A stretch of DNA of 64,000 nucleotides from Leucobacter edaphi (GCF_016522535.1 NZ_JAEHOI010000009.1:143630-207629); one strand, 5' to 3'. Numbered from the stretch's first letter, positions 45,710-57,553 are shown. Notes: generated by a model from the sequence alone, not told the origin. Made by a program: numbers and translations.

Positions 45710-46147
45710 ATGTTCGGTCGTCGACGCGCTGCGCGCGCCTCCTCACGCGTCACCAGGCGCCACGGGCGGCGCCCGGTCCGCTCCTCCCTCGCGGGGCCGA
45801 CGCTCCCCGATCCCGACGGCAGGGTGTCGCGGTTCGACGTGTACGCGCGCGGCGCCGTCCAGGTGCTGCAGTCGCACTTCCCCGACGAACTCCGGGGCGT
45901 CCGGATCAGCTTCCGCACCGCGCCGGTGGAAGAGGGCGAGAGCCGTCTCCCGATGCTCTACTCAGTGGATCGCTCCACGCGCTCGATCATGCTGTATCGA
46001 ATGCCGATCCAGCGGGCGCGCGGGCTCCACGTGAACGACGACGAGCACCGTCGCTACTTCGTTGAGCACTGCGTCTATCTCGCCGTGTGCGAGTACCTGC
46101 AGCGCGAGCCGTGGGAGCTGCTCCCCGGCCGTTTCGACCACTACTGA
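45710..46147 (+). CDS. Zincin-like (metallopeptidase-family) protein lacking HExxH
   Basis: 145 residues from ATG 45710, chosen because TAGAAT (45697-45702) is 7 nt upstream; ATG 45701 lies over that -10. It matches the small actinobacterial metallopeptidase-family protein found beside DUF5719: FDVYARGAVQVLQSHFPDEL, SIMLYRMPIQRARG and a last helix VEHCVYLAVCEYLQREPWELLPG. That helix occupies the place of HExxH but lacks it, so peptidase activity is doubtful. The divergence is seen directly; the family name rests on recalled similarity. Confidence 0.7.
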   Translation: MFGRRRAARASSRVTRRHGRRPVRSSLAGPTLPDPDGRVSRFDVYARGAVQVLQSHFPDELRGVRISFRTAPVEEGESRLPMLYSVDRSTRSIMLYRMPIQRARGLHVNDDEHRRYFVEHCVYLAVCEYLQREPWELLPGRFDHY

Positions 46148-46179
46148 GTGCGCTGTCCGCCCGCCGGATCCAGGAACGG

Positions 46180-46214
46180 CGACGGCCCCGGCGGATACTC
46201 CGCCGGGGCCGTCG
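46180..46214. terminator. Bidirectional hairpin terminator
   Basis: Perfect 16-bp stem (46180-46195 with 46199-46214) and a 3-nt loop, between the zincin-like gene and the convergent aquaporin gene. Confidence 0.85.
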
Positions 46215-46229
46215 ATCAGGGCGCTGTGA

Positions 46230-46871
46230 TCAGGCCTCTGCCTTCACGTGATCGTTCGGGCTGAGGAAGCGGAACACGAGCGCGGCGAGCACTGCGCCGA
46301 CGAGCGGGGCGAGAATGTAGAGCCACATGCTGCTCCAGGCGAACTGGCCGCTGACGGCGAGGCCGAGGGCCACGGCCGGGTTGAAGCCGCCGCCGGAGAT
46401 ACCGCCGACCGTGGTCGCGCCGACGAAGACGGTTGCGCCGATCGCGAGGCCGTAGAACGAGTTGTTCGGGTGATCCTTCGAGGTGGCGACGTTGAGGACG
46501 ACGAACACGAGGACGAAGGTGAAGAACGCCTCGACGAGGAACGAGGGGCCGATGTTGATCGGATCGCCGGGAACCGGGCGCTGGAAGATCGCCATCGAGA
46601 GCACGGCGCCGATCACGCCGCCGACGCACTGCGCGACCACATAGGCGAAGAACTCGGTGACGGACATCGCGCCGCGGATGAGGATGGCGAGCGAAACCGC
46701 AGGGTTGAGGTGGCCGCCGGAGATGTGGCCGGTCGCGTACACGAGGACCATGAGCATGAAGCCGATCGCGGCCGCGGCATTCACCTCGGCGTTCACCGCT
46801 GCGATGATGCCGAATACGAAGAGGAAGGTAGCGAGGGCTTCGGTCACCGCTTTGCGTACGGTTCCAGTCAT
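46230..46871 (-). CDS. MIP-family aquaporin
   Basis: 213 residues, six hydrophobic helices and two NPA half-helices (residues 56-58 in GGHLNPAVS and 164-166 in GGFNPAVAL). Length and spacing fit bacterial aquaporins. A water-type selectivity filter is likely, but glycerol transport cannot be excluded. The C terminus ends in a short charged KAEA tail. It stands alone, divergent from mtrA. Confidence 0.93.
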   Translation of the reverse strand: MTGTVRKAVTEALATFLFVFGIIAAVNAEVNAAAAIGFMLMVLVYATGHISGGHLNPAVSLAILIRGAMSVTEFFAYVVAQCVGGVIGAVLSMAIFQRPVPGDPINIGPSFLVEAFFTFVLVFVVLNVATSKDHPNNSFYGLAIGATVFVGATTVGGISGGGFNPAVALGLAVSGQFAWSSMWLYILAPLVGAVLAALVFRFLSPNDHVKAEA

Positions 46872-46996
46872 GTCAGCTCACTTTCAATTGCTGTCTGCTA
46901 GGGATTTATTTCGCGTCCAGTATCGCAGACAGCGTTCGCCACGGCGCGGAACCTCGCATGCCGGAGTTTCCCCGCCGTTCCCGACATAATGGGGGC

Positions 46997-47680
46997 ATGA
47001 GCGCAAGCATCCTGGTGGTGGACGACGACAGGGCCCTGGCCGAAATGCTGGGGATGGTGCTCCAGGGCGAGGGTTTCGCCACGGAGACCTCGGCCGATGG
47101 TGCCGAAGCGCTCGAACGCTTCCGCGAGATGCGTCCCGACCTCGTGCTCCTCGACGTCATGCTCCCCGGCCTGGACGGCGTGGAGGTGTGCGAGCGGATC
47201 CGCGCCGAATCGGGCGTGCCGATCATCATGCTGACGGCTCGCACCGACACGCGTGACGTGGTGCGCGGCCTCGAGGCCGGCGCCGACGACTACGTGGTCA
47301 AGCCCTTCAACCCCGCGGAGCTCATCGCGCGCATTCGCGCCCGCCTGCGCGAGCCCCAGCAGGAGGTCAACGAGTCGCTGCGGGTCGGCGACCTCACGAT
47401 CGACGTCGCCGCACACGAGGTCCGCCGCGGCGACCAGGTGATCGCCCTCACCCCGCTGGAGTTCGACCTGCTCACCCTGCTCGCCCAGAAGCCGCAGCAG
47501 GTGTTCACCCGCGAGGTGCTGCTCGAGAAGGTGTGGGGCTATCAGTACAAGGCGGACACGCGACTCGTGAACGTGCACGTGCAGCGGCTGCGCGCCAAGA
47601 TCGAGATCGATCCGGATCGGCCGACGATCGTCACCACCGTGCGCGGCGTCGGCTATCGCGCCGGTACGCCCACGGGCTAG
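46997..47680 (+). CDS. mtrA: Response regulator MtrA
   Basis: 227 residues: receiver (VVDDDRA, Asp53 in LVLLDVMLPG, VVKPFNP) and winged-helix domain (LTPLEFDLLTLLAQKPQQVFTR, VWGYQYKADTRLVNVHVQRL, TVRGVGYRAG). MtrA controls cell-wall and division genes in actinobacteria. ATG 46997 lies 6 nt after CATAAT (46985-46990), a leaderless arrangement. mtrB follows after 3 bp. Confidence 0.96.
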   Translation: MSASILVVDDDRALAEMLGMVLQGEGFATETSADGAEALERFREMRPDLVLLDVMLPGLDGVEVCERIRAESGVPIIMLTARTDTRDVVRGLEAGADDYVVKPFNPAELIARIRARLREPQQEVNESLRVGDLTIDVAAHEVRRGDQVIALTPLEFDLLTLLAQKPQQVFTREVLLEKVWGYQYKADTRLVNVHVQRLRAKIEIDPDRPTIVTTVRGVGYRAGTPTG

Positions 47681-47683
47681 CCC

Positions 47684-49384
47684 ATGTCCGCTCGACGGGG
47701 GCGTTCGCGGATCCTGACCGCGCTCAGGCGACTGCGGCTGCACTGGTTGCGAGCGACGCAGCCGGTGCTCGGCCCGTACCGGAGCCGGTGGCGCCGGTCG
47801 CTGATGTTCCGCACGATGACGATCACTGGTCTCATCACGGGTTTCATGGTTCTCGTCGCGGGGCTGTTCATTCTGTCGAGCGTTGGCGGCGACCTCTACT
47901 CCTCCCGCAAGGACCAGGCGCTGCAGGACTCGGCGCGCGCAACGCTCGCGGCACAGCGGCAGATCGACGCGTCCGACGCGGTCGACCGCGGAGGGCTTTC
48001 GAATCTCGCGGTCACGGTGCGGCGCACGGTGCAGGACAGCTCGTCGAGCCAGATGGTCTACCTGCGCAGGCAACCGGGGCAGCCGGCGTTCGCGGAGGCG
48101 CCGCCGCCGTCGACGACCGACATGAAGCTGCGCGAGGCCGTGAGCGCCGATCTGGCGTCCGCCGTCGCGAGGGGCGATGCGCCGCAGCACTGGCAGGCCG
48201 TCACGCTCACCGACGACACTGGGAAGTCATCGCCGGGCATCGTCGTCGCCTCGAGCCTCACCTTCCCCGCGGGAGCCGGTACCTATGACTTGTTCATTGG
48301 GTACGACCTGTCGGACACCCAGTCGACCCTGAATTTCGTGCAGCGCACGCTGTTGATCACCGCTGCGGCGATGATGGCGTTCATCGGAATCCTCGTCTGG
48401 GTGATGTCCCGGTTCGCGTTCCGGCCGATCCGCGCCGCGGCCGACACGAGCCGGAAGATCACGGCGGGCGAGAGCGATGCTCGGATGCCCCGCATGAACG
48501 ATGAGCACTTCGATGTGCTCTCGGACGGCTTCAACGACATGGCGGACACTCTCCAGGCGCGGATCACCGAGCTCGACACGCTCTCCGAGATGCAGCAGCG
48601 CTTTGTATCCGACGTCTCGCACGAGCTCCGAACGCCGCTCACGACGATCCGCCTCGCGAGCGAGGTGCTGCAGGGATCGGCGGGCGATCTCGGGCCGGTC
48701 AATCAGCGCGCAGTGGAGGTGCTCAATGGCCAGGTCGAGCGTTTCGAGTCGCTGCTCACCGACCTGCTGGAGATCTCGAGGTACGACGCCGGGCGGGTGA
48801 CTCTCGAGACTGAGCCGACGAACCTCGTGGCGCTCGCGAACGAGGTCGTGGGGTCGCTGCAGCCGCTGAGCGCGGGCGTGATCGAGGTGCGGGCGATGGG
48901 CGGCTACGTGCCCGTCGAGGTGGATGCCCGTCGGATCAGGCGAATCGTGTCGAACCTCGTGGGAAACGCGATCGAGCACGGCGAGGGGAAGCCGATCGTC
49001 GTTGCGCTCGATTCGAACGCCTCGGCGGTCGCGCTCACGGTGCGCGACTGGGGCATCGGCATGGCCGCGGCGGACGTCGAGCACGTGTTCGACCGTTTCT
49101 GGCGCGCCGATCCCTCGCGGAAGCGCACGCTCGGCGGCACGGGCCTCGGCCTCGCGATCGCCCAGGAGGACGCTGCGGTGCACGGCGGAACGATCGAGGC
49201 CTGGTCCCGCATCGGGGTGGGAACCGTGTTTCGTCTCACGCTGCCCCGTACCGATGGGGTCACGAGCTACATGTCTCCGCTGCCGCTGATCCCCGAGGAC
49301 GTTGACGCCGGGGGAGATCCGAAGGCAACTGGCGGCTGGCTGCGCAGGCCGGGCCGCAGGATCCGGAAGGAGGGGCGCCGATGA
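47684..49384 (+). CDS. mtrB: Sensor histidine kinase MtrB
   Basis: 566 residues. Two membrane helices (about 45-66 and 220-240) flank an extracytoplasmic sensor of some 150 residues. Then come HAMP (FRPIRAAADTSRKITAGE), HisKA with His313 in FVSDVSHELRTPLTTIR, and HATPase (NLVGNAIEHGEG, GTGLGLAIAQEDAAVHGG). A basic tail ends GRRIRKEGRR. MtrB phosphorylates MtrA, with LpqB modulating the extracytoplasmic side. The stop overlaps the lpqB start (ATGA). Confidence 0.95.
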   Translation: MSARRGRSRILTALRRLRLHWLRATQPVLGPYRSRWRRSLMFRTMTITGLITGFMVLVAGLFILSSVGGDLYSSRKDQALQDSARATLAAQRQIDASDAVDRGGLSNLAVTVRRTVQDSSSSQMVYLRRQPGQPAFAEAPPPSTTDMKLREAVSADLASAVARGDAPQHWQAVTLTDDTGKSSPGIVVASSLTFPAGAGTYDLFIGYDLSDTQSTLNFVQRTLLITAAAMMAFIGILVWVMSRFAFRPIRAAADTSRKITAGESDARMPRMNDEHFDVLSDGFNDMADTLQARITELDTLSEMQQRFVSDVSHELRTPLTTIRLASEVLQGSAGDLGPVNQRAVEVLNGQVERFESLLTDLLEISRYDAGRVTLETEPTNLVALANEVVGSLQPLSAGVIEVRAMGGYVPVEVDARRIRRIVSNLVGNAIEHGEGKPIVVALDSNASAVALTVRDWGIGMAAADVEHVFDRFWRADPSRKRTLGGTGLGLAIAQEDAAVHGGTIEAWSRIGVGTVFRLTLPRTDGVTSYMSPLPLIPEDVDAGGDPKATGGWLRRPGRRIRKEGRR

Positions 49385-51057
49385 GGACCAGATCCCGCTG
49401 GCGTCGGATGATCGCGACCGCGGTGCTCGCCGGGCTCGCCCTGACGGGCTGCTCGACGATCCCCTCCGCAGGGCCGGTGCAGAACGGGCTCCCGGACCTC
49501 GAGCAGGCCGAGCAGTACATCCAGTTCAATCCGCAGCGCCCGATCACCGGCGCGAGTCAAGCGGATCTCGTCGCCGGCTTCCTGCAGGCGGGAAGCGCCC
49601 CCGCCGATGACTACGCGATCGCGCGCGAGTACCTCACGCCGGCGTACGCGGAACAGTGGGATCCGGACTACGGGGTGCTCGTGGACAACGGCAGCCGTCC
49701 GTACCACTCCGAGGGCGATCGATCGGGAGCGCTGTCGGTCTCGGCGACCGCGAAGGTCGACGCCCAGGGCCTGATGCTCCCCGTCGAACCGGGCAGCAAG
49801 ACCGAGCTGCGCTTCGAGTTCGAGAAGATCGGCTCGGAGTGGCGCATCTCTTCCGCCCCGAGCGGGATCGTACTCGACACGGCGATGTTCCAGACGATCT
49901 GGTCGCAGCATCAGCTCTATTTCATCGGCCCTGGCAAGGTTCTCGTGCCGGAATCGCGGTGGTATCTGATCCGCGCCTCGACGGCCACCGAGATCGTGAA
50001 CGCCCTGATCGAGGGGCCGAGCGAGCGGTTGCGCGAGTCCGCTCGCACGGGCTTCCCCGCGGGTACCGAGCTCGCGAGCGGAACCGTGCCGATCGTCGAC
50101 GGGCGCGCGCAGATCGACCTCAGCGGGGCGATGCTCTCTGCCGGCCCGGCCGCTGCCTCCGAGATGCGTCAGCAGCTCAAGGCGAGCCTGCAGGCCGTGC
50201 GCGCCGTGAACGGCTTCGACTTGCTCGCCGAGGGAACCGCCGTCCGCGAGACCTCCGTGAACCCGGGGGGTGAGCTCCTGGCGTCGGTCGACATCTCGAA
50301 TCCGGCCGTCGTCGTCAATAAGGAACTCGGGAACCTGGTCACGGGGCAATTCAAGAAGCTCCCCGAACCGCTGGACACGATTCCGGCGCTGGACGCGAGA
50401 TCGATCTCGCTCTCTCACGACGAGAAGCGCGCGCTCGTGCTCGGTGCGCACGGCGTCAGCCTCGTGCGAGAGGAGGGAACGGACCTGATCGATAATCGGC
50501 CGGGCCTGCTGTCGCCGAGCTATGATCTGCTCGGCTACGCCTGGACCACCACGGTGGACGCCGGCCGCACGGTCAGGGTGACGGCGCCCGATGGGACCCC
50601 GGCCTCGATCGCCGTGCCGTGGCTCACCGGGCGGCGCACCGTCGCGCTCCGCGTCTCCCCGGACGGGAGCCGGCTTGCGGCGCTCGTCGAGGATGACGGC
50701 GGGAGCGAGATCCTCGTCGGCGGCATCGTGCGTGAGAAGACCGGCCAGCCGCTCAGGACCTCGGCCGAGGCGGACGCGCTGCTGTGGGCGAAGGGCCGTC
50801 CCGTCGATTTCGACTGGGTGGGAACGATGCGCTTCGCCGTCCTGTCCCGGGCCGATACGGCGACGAAGGTGACCCGCGGCGGGCTCGGCACGTTCCCGAC
50901 CGAGCAGGGGTCCGTGCCCGGCGGCTCGCGGATCTCCGGGGGTGGAAGCTCGGCTCAGATCAGGGTGCTCGGTGAGGGTGGTGGACTGTTCGCGCCGCAG
51001 GCGAGCGGTTGGCAGCGGGTCAAGGGCGACGTGCAATTGCTTGCGAAACGGGGCTGA
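49381..51057 (+). CDS. lpqB: Lipoprotein LpqB
   Basis: 558 residues with signal peptide and lipobox LTGC (Cys24). The N-terminal GerMN-type region (about 150-270, FIGPGKVLVPESRWY, TATEIVNALIEGPS) and a C-terminal beta-propeller-like region (about 300-550, RSISLSHDEKRALVLG, TVALRVSPDGSRLAAL) are those of LpqB, the MtrB accessory lipoprotein. Translational coupling to mtrB supports the name. Confidence 0.94.
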   Translation: MRTRSRWRRMIATAVLAGLALTGCSTIPSAGPVQNGLPDLEQAEQYIQFNPQRPITGASQADLVAGFLQAGSAPADDYAIAREYLTPAYAEQWDPDYGVLVDNGSRPYHSEGDRSGALSVSATAKVDAQGLMLPVEPGSKTELRFEFEKIGSEWRISSAPSGIVLDTAMFQTIWSQHQLYFIGPGKVLVPESRWYLIRASTATEIVNALIEGPSERLRESARTGFPAGTELASGTVPIVDGRAQIDLSGAMLSAGPAAASEMRQQLKASLQAVRAVNGFDLLAEGTAVRETSVNPGGELLASVDISNPAVVVNKELGNLVTGQFKKLPEPLDTIPALDARSISLSHDEKRALVLGAHGVSLVREEGTDLIDNRPGLLSPSYDLLGYAWTTTVDAGRTVRVTAPDGTPASIAVPWLTGRRTVALRVSPDGSRLAALVEDDGGSEILVGGIVREKTGQPLRTSAEADALLWAKGRPVDFDWVGTMRFAVLSRADTATKVTRGGLGTFPTEQGSVPGGSRISGGGSSAQIRVLGEGGGLFAPQASGWQRVKGDVQLLAKRG

Positions 51058-51189
51058 TCAGGAATTTTGTGGGCGCGGTCACATTGGCGATCGTCGTGCA
51101 CAGATCGACACGTCGCCACTGCTCCCGCGATTCTCCACAGTTCTCGCCGCAGGACTCCGCGAGCCGCGGCGCCGCACCAGCATGGAGCC

Positions 51190-51948
51190 ATGTCACGAGG
51201 CTCACCCCACCCCAGGCGAAGCGATGCGGCGATCCGGCAGCGGGCCCGTCCGCGGTCGGCGGCCGCGCGTGCCCTTCGCGAGGTCGGTGCCGACCTCGCC
51301 GCGATCCTCTGGCCGGGAGCGTGCGTCGGGTGCGGCTTCCCCGACCGGGAGCTCTGCGTGAGCTGCAGGGCCGAGCTGCGCCTCGCGGGGGAGCGGCCGC
51401 TCGCGCTTCCCGGTGCTGAGCCGCCCTGCTACGCGGCCGGATCGTATTCCGGGGCGCTCCGCGGCGCGCTGCTCGCGCTGAAATACGGGGGCCGTACCCG
51501 ACTCGCCGGCGAGCTCGGTGCCTCCCTCGGTCCGTCCCTCCTCGCCGCAGCTCAGCACTGCCGCGGACCTCACGCGCCGGTCATCGTCACGGTGCCCTCG
51601 CGCGCGGCGCACGCCAGACAGCGAGGATGCCATCCCGTGCGCCTGCTGCTGCGCTCCGCCCTGCGCGCGGTGCGTCTCCCGGCGCTCAGGGTCGACGCGC
51701 TCAGGGTGACCCGTGGGCGCGTCCCGCAGCGGGGGCTCTCCAGGGCCGAGCGCGAGAAGAACGCCGCGCTCATCGCGGTCCGGCACGGCCGCGGCGGCGT
51801 GCTTCGGGGGAGGAGCGTGATCATCGTCGACGATGTGCGCACCACGGGGGCCACCTCGAACGCCGCGGCGCGTGCGGTCGAGGCCGCAGGAGCGCACGTC
51901 GCCGCGATCGCAGTGCTGTGCGCAGTCCCGGAACAGCGTCCCAGATGA
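51190..51948 (+). CDS. comF: ComF-family phosphoribosyltransferase-like protein
   Basis: 252 residues from ATG 51190. An N-terminal double zinc ribbon (CVGC...CVSC) is followed by a phosphoribosyltransferase fold with VIIVDDVRTTGATS. The ComF family is linked to DNA uptake in competent bacteria; in actinobacteria its role is unclear. The frame extends upstream to 51067 but without a ribosome site. CAGCAT lies 6 nt before ATG 51190, a weak leaderless -10. It is between lpqB and hpf as in related genomes. Confidence 0.88.
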   Translation: MSRGSPHPRRSDAAIRQRARPRSAAARALREVGADLAAILWPGACVGCGFPDRELCVSCRAELRLAGERPLALPGAEPPCYAAGSYSGALRGALLALKYGGRTRLAGELGASLGPSLLAAAQHCRGPHAPVIVTVPSRAAHARQRGCHPVRLLLRSALRAVRLPALRVDALRVTRGRVPQRGLSRAEREKNAALIAVRHGRGGVLRGRSVIIVDDVRTTGATSNAAARAVEAAGAHVAAIAVLCAVPEQRPR

Positions 51949-52066
51949 GGTGGGGAAAGCGAGGCGCGTTTCGAGTGGAAACCCAATCGCGGGGTGGAGT
52001 AAAGTTCGAGAAAGGCGTGACGGCGCGCCAATCAGGCGCACCCGCCCGAGTCCTCTGGAGGTCACC

Positions 52067-52696
52067 ATGGAAGTGAACATCCGCGGCAAGAACGTCGGAA
52101 TCACGGACCGATTCGAGAACTATGTCGAATCGAAGTCCGAGAAGATTGCGGGTCTGCTCCCCAGAGCTCAGGCGTTCGAGGTGCGGGTTTCCCGCAAGAG
52201 TGATCGCAGTCCCAAGTCCGGGGACCTCGTCGAGATCACTCTGATCGGACCGGGGCCCGTGATCCGAGCGGAATCCGAGGGAGGGGACAAGTACTCGGCC
52301 TTCGACATGGCGTACGCTCGCGTGCTCGAGCGGATCCGGCGCATGAAGGATCGTCGCAAGGATCGCCGCGGCCGCGGCCGGACGTCGCTCGGCGACGCCG
52401 CCTCCAACGACTTCGACATGGTCGATGTCACCCCCGCACCGCTCGAGGTGCTCGAGAAGGTCGCAGCGGGGGAGGCCCCGGAGGAGCTCGCCGAGGGCGA
52501 TGCCCAGTACACCCCGGTGGTCATCCGATCGAAGGAGTTCCCGGAGGAACGGCTCTCGGTCGAGGACGCCGTCGATCTCATGGAGCTCGTCGGCCACGAT
52601 TTCTTCCTCTTCGTGGAGCACGAATCCGGAAGGCCCAGCGTCGTCTACCGCCGCAAGGGCTGGAACTACGGCGTGATCACCCTCTCGGAGGCGTAG
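52067..52696 (+). CDS. hpf: Ribosome hibernation-promoting factor, long form
   Basis: 209 residues: an N-terminal S30AE domain (MEVNIRGKNVGITDRFENYV, DMAYARVLERIRRMKDRRKD) and the C-terminal dimerisation domain of long HPF (VVIRSKEFPEERLSVEDAV, GHDFFLFVEHESGRPSVVYR). Long HPF joins two 70S ribosomes into inactive 100S dimers. ATG 52067 follows CTGGAGG. GTTTC-N5-GAAAC (51968-51982), about 85 bp upstream, is a possible stress-sigma or operator feature. It converges on the mannosyltransferase gene. Confidence 0.95.
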   Translation: MEVNIRGKNVGITDRFENYVESKSEKIAGLLPRAQAFEVRVSRKSDRSPKSGDLVEITLIGPGPVIRAESEGGDKYSAFDMAYARVLERIRRMKDRRKDRRGRGRTSLGDAASNDFDMVDVTPAPLEVLEKVAAGEAPEELAEGDAQYTPVVIRSKEFPEERLSVEDAVDLMELVGHDFFLFVEHESGRPSVVYRRKGWNYGVITLSEA

Positions 52697-52733
52697 CGCG
52701 CGAGATGTGACCGGTTCTGCCGGTCGAACGAAG

Positions 52734-52767
52734 CAGCGGGGCGGGTCAGCGATGGCCCGCCCCGCTG
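52734..52767. terminator. Bidirectional hairpin terminator
   Basis: Perfect 12-bp stem (52734-52745 with 52756-52767), 10-nt loop, between the convergent hpf and polyprenol-phosphate mannosyltransferase genes. Confidence 0.75.
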
Positions 52768-52777
52768 TCATTCGCGC

Positions 52778-53530
52778 TCAGACTCGCGAGCCTCTTCCCG
52801 ACAAGCGGCCGAACCGGATCTCGAAGCCCCAGCGGATCACGTTCCGCAGCGCCTCCAGCACGATCCCCGGCGACATCTTGGAACTGCCACCTGCGCGCTC
52901 GACGAAGGTGATCGGCACCTCCGCGATCGGGAGACCCGCGCGCTCGAGGAGCCACGCCGTCTCAACCTGGAAGCCGTAGCCCTGGGAATCGAGCCGGTCG
53001 AGATCCAGCTCGCGCAGGGCGTCGGCCGAGAGCGCGCGGTAGCCGCTCGTGAGATCGCGGAGTCGTGAGCGCAGCGCGACGCGCGCGACGCCGGTCCCGG
53101 TCCGGGAAATCAGCCGCCGGTACCAGGGCCAGTTCACGATCTCGCCACCGGGGATCCAGCGGGTCCCCACCGCGAGGTCCGAACCTGAGGCGACCGCCGA
53201 GATGAGATCGGGCAGCTGCTCGGGGAGGTGGGATCCATCGGAGTCCATTTCGACCGCCGTGGAGTAGCCGTGGGCCAGCGCGTGCTGGAAGCCGTGCCGA
53301 TACGCCGTGCCGAGCCCGAGCTTGCCCGCGCGATGGTGCACCGTGATCTGGGAATCTTCTGAGGCCGCTCGATCCGCGATCGCGCCGGTGCCGTCTGGGC
53401 TGCCGTCGTCGATGACCAGGATGTCGGCGTGCGGGGCCGCCCGCCGGACGCCCCGGAGCACGGTTTCGAGTGTTTCCGCCTCGTTATAGGTGGGCATGAT
53501 GACGAGCACTTCGCCATTTCGCTCGTGCAC
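52778..53530 (-). CDS. ppm1: Polyprenol-phosphate mannosyltransferase (Ppm/DPM1 type)
   Basis: 250 residues. GT2 family with PTYNEAETLETVLRG, VIDDGSPDGTG, the metal-binding EMDSDGSH and the acceptor region VERAGGSSKMSPGIVLEA. It transfers mannose from GDP-Man to a polyprenyl phosphate, making the donor used by the protein O-mannosyltransferase at 24023-25552. There is no C-terminal membrane region and no fused apolipoprotein acyltransferase domain. GTG 53530 follows CGGAGG. It is divergent from secA. Confidence 0.92.
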   Translation of the reverse strand: MHERNGEVLVIMPTYNEAETLETVLRGVRRAAPHADILVIDDGSPDGTGAIADRAASEDSQITVHHRAGKLGLGTAYRHGFQHALAHGYSTAVEMDSDGSHLPEQLPDLISAVASGSDLAVGTRWIPGGEIVNWPWYRRLISRTGTGVARVALRSRLRDLTSGYRALSADALRELDLDRLDSQGYGFQVETAWLLERAGLPIAEVPITFVERAGGSSKMSPGIVLEALRNVIRWGFEIRFGRLSGRGSRV

Positions 53531-53694
53531 TCGCTCGCCTCCGGGTTGTTTCAGGAATCCGCGTCGCTCTTGGGCTTCTCCCCAGCAGGATCATGTCCCG
53601 GCCTTGCTAAGCTGAGGAGTTGTCACAATTTGGCAACGCCGGCAACCCGGCTCAATAGCCCGGTCACCGTGCAGAACCCTACAGGAGAGACAAC

Positions 53695-56490
<2,796 letters not shown>

Positions 56491-56549
56491 TGCACCACCC
56501 CCACGAATCACCGGGTGCCGCGAAGCGGCCCTGAACACGGAGAGCATTC

Positions 56550-57521
56550 ATGGCAAACGAGACCGGCAGTCGACCCTCGAAGAACGAACGACGCAACCAG
56601 GCCCGCGAACAGGCCCGCATCGCCCGTGAACAGGAGAAGAAGCGGGAGAAGCGGAACCGCCTCTTCATCCAGGGCGGGATCGTCCTCGGTGTGCTCGCGA
56701 TCCTCGCGATCATCGGTCTCGTGCTCACGCAGACCATGAAACCTGCCGGTCCCGGCCCGAAGAACATGGCGTCCGGCGGAGTCGTGTTCACCAAGGATCT
56801 CAAGGTCGTGGAGGGCCCGGCGCTCAAGGCGGATGGTCAGCGGAAGGCGGTCTCGACGGACCGCGAGAAGCTTCCCCTGGACGTCACGGTCTACGTCGAC
56901 TACATGTGCCCCGCCTGCGGCGCCTTCGAGCAGCAGTACGGCACCATGCTGGAGAACTACGTGGGATCCGGTGACGTGAATCTCCAGGTGTACCCGCTGA
57001 ACTTCCTCGACTCCTCCTCGCTCGGGACGAAGTACTCGACGCGAGCGGGCAACATGTTCGCCTGCGTGGTCGAGGAGCAGCCGGACGTTGCGTTCAAGCT
57101 GCATAACCTCCTGCTCAGCAAGGAGGAGCAGCCGCAGGAGAACACGCCTGGTCTCACGGACGATCAGCTCCTCGACGTTGCGAAGAAGGCGGGAGCCGAC
57201 GTCAACACCGAGCTGAAGCAGTGCGTGAAGGATGTCCGCTTCGGCAGCTTTATCGCCGCGAACTACAAGTCGGTGAGCGAGGTCGGGATCAAGGGTCTCG
57301 CAAAGGACGCTCAGGTCGTCGGCGACCCCACGACGGGCGAGCTGCAGAAGGCGGGCGAGCCGCAGCGTCTCCGCAGCACCCCCACCGTCATCGTGAACGG
57401 TCAGCAGTGGGTGTCCAACCGCGACGGCGACCTCGAGGCCTACCTCCTCAAGGTCAAGGGCGAGATCGAGCAGAAGGCCGGTGCCGAGCAGGGCGCCGGA
57501 GATACGAAGAAGTCCCAGTAG
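56550..57521 (+). CDS. DsbA-like thioredoxin-fold membrane protein
   Basis: 323 residues. A charged cytoplasmic N terminus (about 38 residues, coiled coil, KNERRNQAREQARI), one membrane helix (39-61), then a periplasm-facing thioredoxin domain with Cys120-Pro-Ala-Cys123 (DYMCPACGAFEQQY) and the cis-Pro loop near RSTPTVIVNGQQW. An Ala/Gln/Lys tail ends the protein. It is likely to oxidise or isomerise disulfides in proteins exported by SecA, encoded 59 bp upstream. Confidence 0.9.
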   Translation: MANETGSRPSKNERRNQAREQARIAREQEKKREKRNRLFIQGGIVLGVLAILAIIGLVLTQTMKPAGPGPKNMASGGVVFTKDLKVVEGPALKADGQRKAVSTDREKLPLDVTVYVDYMCPACGAFEQQYGTMLENYVGSGDVNLQVYPLNFLDSSSLGTKYSTRAGNMFACVVEEQPDVAFKLHNLLLSKEEQPQENTPGLTDDQLLDVAKKAGADVNTELKQCVKDVRFGSFIAANYKSVSEVGIKGLAKDAQVVGDPTTGELQKAGEPQRLRSTPTVIVNGQQWVSNRDGDLEAYLLKVKGEIEQKAGAEQGAGDTKKSQ

Positions 57522-57553
57522 ACTTCTCGGGGCGGCCTCGGCCGTCCCGCTTC

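Noticed and set aside
51120..51145. DnaA-box-like TTCTCCACA before comF
   Set aside because: A single site with one mismatch, no cluster, no AT-rich unwinding region and no dnaA/dnaN nearby; not an origin.
51067..51189. N-terminal extension of ComF
   Set aside because: No ribosome site and no similarity to the family; starting at ATG 51190 puts the zinc-ribbon at the usual distance.
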